From: Megamerina dolium | Taxonomy: Eukaryota; Arthropoda; Insecta; Diptera; Megamerinidae | DNA: 64,000 nucleotides | Direction of reading: 5' to 3' | Assembly (NCBI GenBank): GCA_963854835.1 | Contig: OY978530.1 | Location: 5,786,001 to 5,850,000, forward strand | Part shown: one piece after another, positions 57,922-64,000 of the stretch | Numbering within the stretch: the stretch's first letter is position 1 | Layout: each line of letters begins with the position of its first letter | Notes under the pieces: generated by a model | Database searches by the model: none | Told to the model about the DNA's origin: nothing | The model's input: only the letters and a program-made list of their open reading frames with translations | Made by a program: the position numbers and the translations under genes

Positions 57922-58385
57922 CAGTATGTTCACTAAAAAACGATCATATGTTACCCCCTGTGTAATAATGGCACATGACCATACATACATTAGCTGATTT
58001 TGTTTATCTGTTGTGAAGTTTGAGAATTAAATTTTATACAAGTTTTGTGAAAGTATTTAATTATTTGAACAATGAGCGATATATATAAAAGACGGTTTGA
58101 AGCGTACTTCTTGACGAAGCATCCGCAGGGGCCAAAATGGACCGCAGAGCAGGCCGCCAACTATATGGTGGCTATGCGTACTTTTGTTACGAGATGGACT
58201 AACTGCTGCGAGTTGACTGTAAATGTTGACGACGATCCAGGCAGATGTTCAAAACGGAAGCCTCAAAGACGGTTTGAAGCGTACTTCTTGACGAAGCATC
58301 CGCAAAAGCCAAAATGGACCGCAGAGCAGGCCACCAAGTATATGGTGGCGATGCCAAGCATATGGTGAGTGGAGAACTGGCATAA
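57922..58385 (+). mobile_element. Tc1-like 5' fragment
   Basis: Starts CAGTATGTTCACTAAAAAAC after a TA, a typical transposon end, followed by a transposase N-terminus. No matching right end was found, so it is truncated. Confidence 0.6.
58072..58368 (+). pseudogene. Tc1-like transposase N-terminus with in-frame 59-codon duplication
   Basis: MSDIYKRRFEAYFLTKHPQG opens the frame; RRFEAYFLTKHPQ and WTAEQA recur 177 bp later (58091 and 58268), so the helix-turn-helix start is doubled in frame. The sequence resembles the DNA-binding start of an insect Tc1-like family. No catalytic domain follows. Confidence 0.65.
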
Positions 58386-58707
58386 TTGGTGATCTCAGAT
58401 CGCCCACTCACTCCTAGTCACAAGAACAGCGCGCGAGGTGTTCTGGCGTAGACATTTCGCCCCCCCTTGCAGGAATACTTCAAAGCGATATCTACTACAG
58501 GGATAGAAATTATAAATTGATAAAAAGAAATAAGAACAATAAAAAATATAATAATAAAGTACGAAAAAAATAATACAGCTTAAAAATAATAGCAAGAAAA
58601 TAATAATCTGGGAGATAATCAAATAAATTTATTATTCAAAAACTTTAAATTAGAGAATGAGTCAACGTCCAGAATAGTACTTGATCTACATATTATTTCC
58701 TTAAGGA
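58386..58707. other. AT-rich spacer
   Basis: No gene. A purine-rich A/T stretch precedes the tandem array. Confidence 0.5.
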
Positions 58708-60200
58708 CTTTTTCGAATATCTAATTCTTAAATTCATCCATACTTTTCCTTCTATCGTAGATAGAAAGATTTGTAGGGAATTTAAGAATATTATCAATGG
58801 TCGTAGACCAGATGTGAGGGAGAGGTATCAACGTAGTTAAGAAACCTGGAGTTGATGTATATCCTGATATAGGCTACGGTATGAAGTCTTCTGGAATGTA
58901 TCTGGAATAGAAATTTTAAGTGGCTAAGCTGACGAAAACTTCAGTAGGATTAGAGCGATGCTGTACGTTATAGATTGTAGAGAAAGACAATTTTCTGACA
59001 TATAGTACGTAAACAGTGCCCACTTTTGTCTCGTAAAATACGAAAGTGTAAAAAAGGGCGTTAGGTTCGCATTGTCATTGTCTTTTTCGAATATCTAATT
59101 CTTAAATTCATCCATACTTTTCCTTCTATCGTAGATAGAAAGATTTGTAGGGAATTTAAGAATATTATCAATGGTCGTAGACCAGATGTGAGGGAGAGGT
59201 ATCAACGTAGTTAAGAAACCTGGAGTTGATGTATATCCTGATATAGGCTACGGTATGAAGTCTTCTGGAATGTATCTGGAATAGAAATTTTAAGTGGCTA
59301 AGCTGACGAAAACTTCAGTAGGATTAGAGCGATGCTGTACGTTATAGATTGTAGAGAAAGGCAATTTTCTGACATATAGTACGTAAACAGTGCCCACTTT
59401 TGTCTCGTAAAATACGAAAGTGTAAAAAAGGGCGTTAGGTTCGCATTGTCATTGTCTTTTTCGAATATCTAATTCTTAAATTCATCCATACTTTTCCTTC
59501 TATCGTAGATAGAAAGATTTGTAGGGAATTTAAGAATATTATCAATGGTCGTAGACCAGATGTGAGGGAGAGGTATCAACGTAGTTAAGAAACCTGGAGT
59601 TGATGTATATCCTGATATAGGCTACGGTATGAAGTCTTCTGGAATGTATCTGGAATAGAAATTTTAAGTGGCTAAGCTGACGAAAACTTCAGTAGGATTA
59701 GAGCGATGCTGTACGTTATAGATTGTAGAGAAAGACAATTTTCTGACATATAGTACGTAAACAGTGCCCACTTTTGTCTCGTAAAATACGAAAGTGTAAA
59801 AAAGGGCGTTAGGTTCGCATTGTCATTGTCTTTTTCGAATATCTAATTCTTAAATTCATCCATACTTTTCCTTCTATCGTAGATAGAAAGATTTGTAGGG
59901 AATTTAAGAATATTATCAATGGTCGTAGACCAGATGTGAGGGAGAGGTATCAACGTAGTTAAGAAACCTGGAGTTGATGTATATCCTGATATAGGCTACG
60001 GTATGAAGTCTTCTGGAATGTATCTGGAATAGAAATTTTAAGTGGCTAAGCTGACGAAAACTTCAGTAGGATTAGAGCGATGCTGTACGTTATAGATTGT
60101 AGAGAAAGGCAATTTTCTGACATATAGTACGTAAACAGTGCCCACTTTTGTCTCGTAAAATACGAAAGTGTAAAAAAGGGTGTTAGGTTCGCAGGATTGT
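58708..60200. repeat. 374-bp tandem array, four units
   Basis: Units start CTTTTTCGAATATCTAATTC at 58708, 59082, 59456 and 59830, exactly 374 bp apart; the last ends near 60200. Units are nearly identical. Units 1 and 3 read GAGAAAGACAATT while units 2 and 4 read GAGAAAGGCAATT, which implies duplication of a 748-bp dimer. 374 is not a multiple of three, so this is not a protein repeat. Confidence 0.95.
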
Positions 60201-60511
60201 CATTGGTGACAACAGGCATCAGAAAACCAGGCACTCAGCCTAGAGCATTGCCCTAGAATGTGAAGTATGTGAGTAACGATTGTCCACATCGAGGAGGATT
60301 AGAGAGATGCAGCAAACATATATTAGAAATATATTTCATCATTACATACGATATCTTACACTATCTATCATCGCATTCATGTTCCGGAAGTGGATGTCGC
60401 TCATATGTAACAGCGCATGGAGTGCGTATTACATTCGGAATGTCAGTCGACCTCTTATATGAGTGCTGCAAGCAGAGAGGTACCTTAAAGATGGCAACAA
60501 TAATTAATAAC
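60201..60511. other. Unassigned spacer before RTE copy B
   Basis: A 97-codon plus-strand frame (60260-60553) runs into the RTE leader and has no known motif. I do not call a gene. Confidence 0.45.
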
Positions 60512-60734
60512 AGTATTTCGGACTGGTGGTCTGGTGGTGTTTTCGCAAGGTAACGTGTCTAACTGCCTCAACCAGGTGGGGCTAGCGCAATCCTTGTTGA
60601 ACTCATCGCAAGTCAACTCACTGGCTGTCATGTAGTTTGATCTGAGCGCTATGTGATGATACCTTTATTTGTTAATGAGGGGTAGTCATATAGCTTGCTC
60701 TGCTTACTCTGTGATGGCGCTTTCATTATTATTA

Positions 60735-60827
60735 ATGGGGGCCCTCCATGTGGCGACCACCGGGCAACGTCTTCCTGGCACCCGCTGGGAGGCGGCTGAA
60801 GTGAGTGGCGAAAATCTCCTCGGTTAG
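60735..60827 (+). CDS. 30-codon upstream ORF in the RTE leader
   Basis: ATG at 60735, stop TAG at 60825-60827; reads MGALHVATTGQRLPGTRWEA and onward. It is also open at the same place in copies A (starting 49083, minus) and C (starting about 24879), with several substitutions in C but no stop or frame change. It ends 46 bp before the main ATG. It could regulate translation of the main ORF or be the relic of an ORF1. Its coding status is inference. Confidence 0.4.
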   Translation: MGALHVATTGQRLPGTRWEAAEVSGENLLG

Positions 60828-60873
60828 AGGTTGTGCGTTGGGTTTGGGACCCGCCACATAAAAAACCCCTCCA

Positions 60874-63852
60874 ATGAAAAAAACTAAAATGCCTCGGATA
60901 AGGACTACCGCTTTTGTTGATGACCCCCGCAAACGAAAAAAGGACAATGATTTACGGATATGCACCTGGAATGTCCGATCCCTTTATAGGGAGGGTGCCT
61001 CTATCCAGCTGGTTGATGTCCTCGAAAAATACAGAGCTGACATCACCGCTCTCCAGGAAATGCGATGGACAGGACAGGGCTGCTCCAAAAGAGCGTCCTG
61101 TGACATCTACTACAGTTGCCATGCTGAAAGGCACGAATTAGGATGTGGATTTTTGGTCAGAAAGAGACTACGACATCTTGTCTCACAGTTCACGCCTGTG
61201 AACGAACGGCTGGCCACAATCCGCATCAAGGCAAAATTTTTCAACATCAGCCTTATATGTGCCCACGCTCCGACGGATGAGAAGGACAATGTGACCAAGG
61301 AGAGCTTCTTTCAGCGCCTCGAAGAAGCTTATGACCGCTGCCCCCGCCACGATATCAAAATCGTGCTTGGCGACTTTAATGCCAGGGTGGGCAAGGAAGG
61401 TACCTTTGGTCCAACTGTCGGAAAATTCAGCCTCCACCAAAACACCTCCGATAACGGAATGAGGCTGATCGACTTCGCCGCAGCACGAAACATGGTAATT
61501 GGTGGTACCAGATTCCAGCATCTCGACATCCACAAAGCGACATGGCTGTCTCCAGATCATCGTACAAGAAACCAAATTGATCATGTGTTGATTGACGGAA
61601 GGCATGCTTCCAGTGTGATGGACGTGAAATCGATCCGTGGTGCCAACATCGACTCGGATCACTACCTTGTTGCAGCTAAGGTGCGCACACGCCTATGTGT
61701 CGCAAATAACAAGAGAAGTCCCACACAGAGAAAGCTCGACGTCAGTAAGCTGCAATCACCAGAGACAGCAGATGCATTTTCCACTCGACTATCGGATCTG
61801 CTTATGCAGAACACTCCCCCACTTGATGATACATGCGCACGGTGGACACATATATCCCACTCCATGACTACTGCTGCCGAGGAGGTAATCGGTTACTACC
61901 GGCCTCTGAGGAATGAGTGGTATGATCAGGAGTGTCGCGACGCTACCGCAGAGAAAGACGCCGCCTACAGAAAAACCCTGCGTGCAGGCGTAACGCGAGC
62001 TGTTAAGGAGCGGTATAGAGAGAAAAGGAGTGCAGAGAGACGTCTTTTCAGGCGCAAGAAGAGGGAGTTGGAAAGACGCGAGTGTGAGGAGATAGAGATG
62101 TGCACCGACAAGAATGAGACTCGAAAATTCTTTGAAAAGATCAAGCGCCTGAGTGGAGGTTTAAATTCCGGAGCCTCTTCTTGTCGTGATGGAAATGGGA
62201 ATCTGGTTACGGATGTCCAGAGTGTACTGAGCCTATGGAGGGAACACTTCTCCACGTTACTGAATGGCGATGCTACGAACAATTCCGCCAGTGGAGGAGA
62301 ATGCCCGATAACCCCAATTACAGATGATGGTGTTGATGTTCCACCACCCGACTATGACGAGGTTGAAACGGCCATTTTAAGGCTGAAGAACAACAAAGCT
62401 GCAGGTGCTGATGGCCTGCCTGCCGAGTTGTTTAAGACCGGAGGCGATGAGCTGCTCACCCGCATGCACCAGCTCATAAGCAGAATATGGTCGGATGAAA
62501 GCATGCCTGATGATTGGAGGCTCAGTGTTCTCTGTCCTGTACATAAAAAAGGAGACCCCACAATTTGCGCCAACTACCGTGGAATAAGTCTCCTGAGCAT
62601 CGCGTACAAGGTTCTATCGAGCGTACTGTGTGAAAGATTGAAGCCTATGCTCAGCAACCTGATTGGACCTTATCAGTGTGGCTTCAGACCTGGTAAATCC
62701 ACCATCGACCAGATTTTCACACTGCGCCAAATCCTGGAGAAGACCCAAGAAAAACAGATCGACACACACCACCTATTTGTTGATTATAAAGCCGCTTTCG
62801 ACAGTCCGGTAAGGGATTACCTCTACGCAACAATGTCTGAGTTCGGTATTCCTGCAAAGCTCATTCGACTTTGTAGAATGACACTGCATAACTCCCGTTG
62901 TGCAGTGAAAATTGGGAAGGACCTCTCCGCACCGTTTAATACCGAACGGGGTTTCAGACAAGGTGATTCGTTATCGTGCGACTTCTTCAATCTTATTATG
63001 GAGAAAATAATACGAGCTGCTGATCTACGACATAATGGCACTATCTTCAACAAAAGTGTCATGCTGTTAGCGTATGCCGACGATATTGACATAATCGGCA
63101 TGAACACGCGAGCAGTCAGTGCAGCATTCTCAGGGTTGGAAAGAGAGTCGCGTCGGATGGGTCTCACGGTGAACGAGGGCAAGACGAAGTATCTAGTGTC
63201 AACAAACAAAGAGTCCCGGAGTCTTGGACAGCACGTCACTGTTGACAACTACGCTTTTGAAGTAGTAAGGGACTTTGTCTATCTTGGAACCAGCATTAAC
63301 AGCAGTAATGACGTCAGCTTGGAGATCATGCGTAGGATAACTCTTGCTAACAGGTGTTACTTTGGGCTGGGTAAGCAATTGAGAAGTCGAGCCCTCTCTC
63401 GAAGAACGAAAACTACACTCTACAAGTCTCTCATCATGCCTGTCCTAACATATGGCGCTGAAGCCTGGACAATTTCCACCTCGGATGAGCGAATACTTGG
63501 AGTTTTCGAGAGAAAAGTCCTACCCAGGATCTTTGGACCTATTTGCGTTGGTGGCGAGTACCGAATAAGGTACAACCATGAGCTGTACGAGCTGTATGCC
63601 GATATTGACATAGTAAAGCGCATCAAAATCCAGCGGCTGCGCTGGCTAGGTCATGTCGAGCGAATGGAAGAACACGCTCCAGCTAAGAAGGTGTTATATT
63701 CGGAACCCGCTGGAGGACGACGCAAAAGAGGAAGACCAAACCTCCGGTGGAAAGACCAAGTACTGGAGAACCTGACGGCGCTTGAAATTTCTAACTGGCG
63801 CCAGCTAGCGAAGAACAGAGATGGCTGGCGAAGCATGTTATTTTCGGCCTAA
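60874..63852 (+). CDS. RTE-type endonuclease-reverse transcriptase, 992 aa, intact
   Basis: Encodes the whole machinery for target-primed reverse transcription. The endonuclease spans residues about 25-275: ICTWNVRSL (30), LQEMRW (60), GDFNARVG (166), NQIDHVLID (233) and SDHYL (261). A basic linker with RRLFRRKKRELERRE lies near 390. The reverse transcriptase spans about 500-800: CANYRGISLLSIAYK (564), VDYKAAFDS (635), GDSLSCDFF (697) and LLAYADDIDII (730) with the catalytic aspartates. The C-terminal domain includes RRLRWLGHVERMEEH-type sequence and RKRGRPNLRWKDQ. The first in-frame ATG was taken as the start; a second (MPRIRTT) lies five codons on. It matches copy A along its whole length. 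Confidence 0.95.
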   Translation: MKKTKMPRIRTTAFVDDPRKRKKDNDLRICTWNVRSLYREGASIQLVDVLEKYRADITALQEMRWTGQGCSKRASCDIYYSCHAERHELGCGFLVRKRLRHLVSQFTPVNERLATIRIKAKFFNISLICAHAPTDEKDNVTKESFFQRLEEAYDRCPRHDIKIVLGDFNARVGKEGTFGPTVGKFSLHQNTSDNGMRLIDFAAARNMVIGGTRFQHLDIHKATWLSPDHRTRNQIDHVLIDGRHASSVMDVKSIRGANIDSDHYLVAAKVRTRLCVANNKRSPTQRKLDVSKLQSPETADAFSTRLSDLLMQNTPPLDDTCARWTHISHSMTTAAEEVIGYYRPLRNEWYDQECRDATAEKDAAYRKTLRAGVTRAVKERYREKRSAERRLFRRKKRELERRECEEIEMCTDKNETRKFFEKIKRLSGGLNSGASSCRDGNGNLVTDVQSVLSLWREHFSTLLNGDATNNSASGGECPITPITDDGVDVPPPDYDEVETAILRLKNNKAAGADGLPAELFKTGGDELLTRMHQLISRIWSDESMPDDWRLSVLCPVHKKGDPTICANYRGISLLSIAYKVLSSVLCERLKPMLSNLIGPYQCGFRPGKSTIDQIFTLRQILEKTQEKQIDTHHLFVDYKAAFDSPVRDYLYATMSEFGIPAKLIRLCRMTLHNSRCAVKIGKDLSAPFNTERGFRQGDSLSCDFFNLIMEKIIRAADLRHNGTIFNKSVMLLAYADDIDIIGMNTRAVSAAFSGLERESRRMGLTVNEGKTKYLVSTNKESRSLGQHVTVDNYAFEVVRDFVYLGTSINSSNDVSLEIMRRITLANRCYFGLGKQLRSRALSRRTKTTLYKSLIMPVLTYGAEAWTISTSDERILGVFERKVLPRIFGPICVGGEYRIRYNHELYELYADIDIVKRIKIQRLRWLGHVERMEEHAPAKKVLYSEPAGGRRKRGRPNLRWKDQVLENLTALEISNWRQLAKNRDGWRSMLFSA

Positions 63853-63914
63853 ATCGATATTCGGTTGTTATGGCCACATAAGTAAGTAAGTAAGTAAGTA
63901 AGTATTTCGGACTG

Positions 63915-64000
63915 AAATATTGAATGTTGAATTAAAGTTTTTTTATGGCCAGTTACTTCTACTTCCAAATTACTATTCTCTTGACGTGTTTTGCTCTTAT
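63915..64000. other. Flanking AT-rich sequence
   Basis: Downstream flank of RTE copy B; nothing recognised. Confidence 0.5.

Larger units (their letters stand above)
60526..63900 (+). mobile_element. Full-length RTE-type LINE, copy B
   Basis: About 3.37 kb, flanked by the perfect 14-bp duplication AGTATTTCGGACTG (60512-60525 and 63901-63914). It starts GTGGTCTGGTGGTG, as copy C does, has a leader of about 350 bp, one open ORF, a very short 3' UTR with CGATATTCGGTTGTTATGGC and a (TAAG)n tail. Short 3' UTR and microsatellite tail are typical of the RTE clade. Nothing visible prevents activity. Confidence 0.95.

Noticed and set aside
58708..60200. CRISPR-like array
   Set aside because: Units are 374 bp with no spacers, and the context is an insect genome; it is a tandem repeat.
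60260..60553. 97-codon plus ORF as a host gene
   Set aside because: It reads across the target duplication into the RTE leader, so it cannot be an ancient gene; no motif.

Overview
This window reads as repeat-rich, AT-rich chromosomal DNA of a higher dipteran insect. The transposon families resemble those of tephritid fruit flies: DD41D rosa-like mariners, an RTE-type LINE, LOA, Jockey and Pao/BEL elements, and several Ty3/gypsy groups. The species assignment is inference. I found no convincing single-copy host gene, rRNA or stand-alone tRNA gene. Almost every coding stretch belongs to a transposable element (TE), and most are broken.

Layout. 1-2.3 kb: 5' part of a LOA-like LINE (minus). 2.3-4.4 kb: AT-rich DNA with small repeats. 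4.4-5.9 kb: SINE, BEL/Pao fragment, SINE. 6.5-7.9 kb: RTE fragment (copy E). 8.2-10.3 kb: rosa-like mariner containing an unrelated LINE tail. 10.7-12.6 kb: palindromic element, then Tc1 copy 1. 13.3-16.2 kb: LTR scrap, then RTE copy D. 16.7-20.6 kb: SINE, RTE scrap, an unassigned 1.1-kb repeat and an old gypsy fragment. 20.6-24.4 kb: young LTR retrotransposon whose single 935-codon ORF joins Gag directly to integrase. 24.6-29.1 kb: RTE copy C, Jockey fragment, SINE. 30-35.5 kb: decayed BEL element carrying nested SINE and Jockey insertions. 35.8-39.2 kb: CsRn1-like gypsy (minus). 39.3-41 kb: Tc1 copy 2. 41-44.8 kb: Pao element (minus). 45.1-50 kb: second rosa-like mariner, split by nearly intact RTE copy A. 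50.2-53.3 kb: decayed relative of the 21-24 kb element. 53.7-57.9 kb: RTE, gypsy and mariner scraps plus a long (TA)n tract. 57.9-60.2 kb: Tc1-like fragment and a 374-bp tandem array. 60.5-63.9 kb: full-length RTE copy B with an open 992-codon ORF and a perfect 14-bp target-site duplication.

How it fits together. The RTE family has at least seven copies, A-G. Copy B is probably the one closest to a source. A family of tRNA-headed SINEs has at least seven copies or fragments, four of them with readable target duplications. The layering gives relative ages: decayed BEL, Pao and gypsy at the base, then SINE, Jockey and Tc1 insertions, and the RTE copies A and B and the Gag-integrase element youngest.

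The best candidate for something undescribed is the Gag-integrase element at 20.6-24.4 kb. Its LTRs look identical over about 419 bp and its frame is open, yet it lacks protease, reverse transcriptase and RNase H. Next are the intact RTE with a conserved 30-codon upstream ORF, the alternating 374-bp array, and the SINE-BEL-SINE block flanked by one target duplication.
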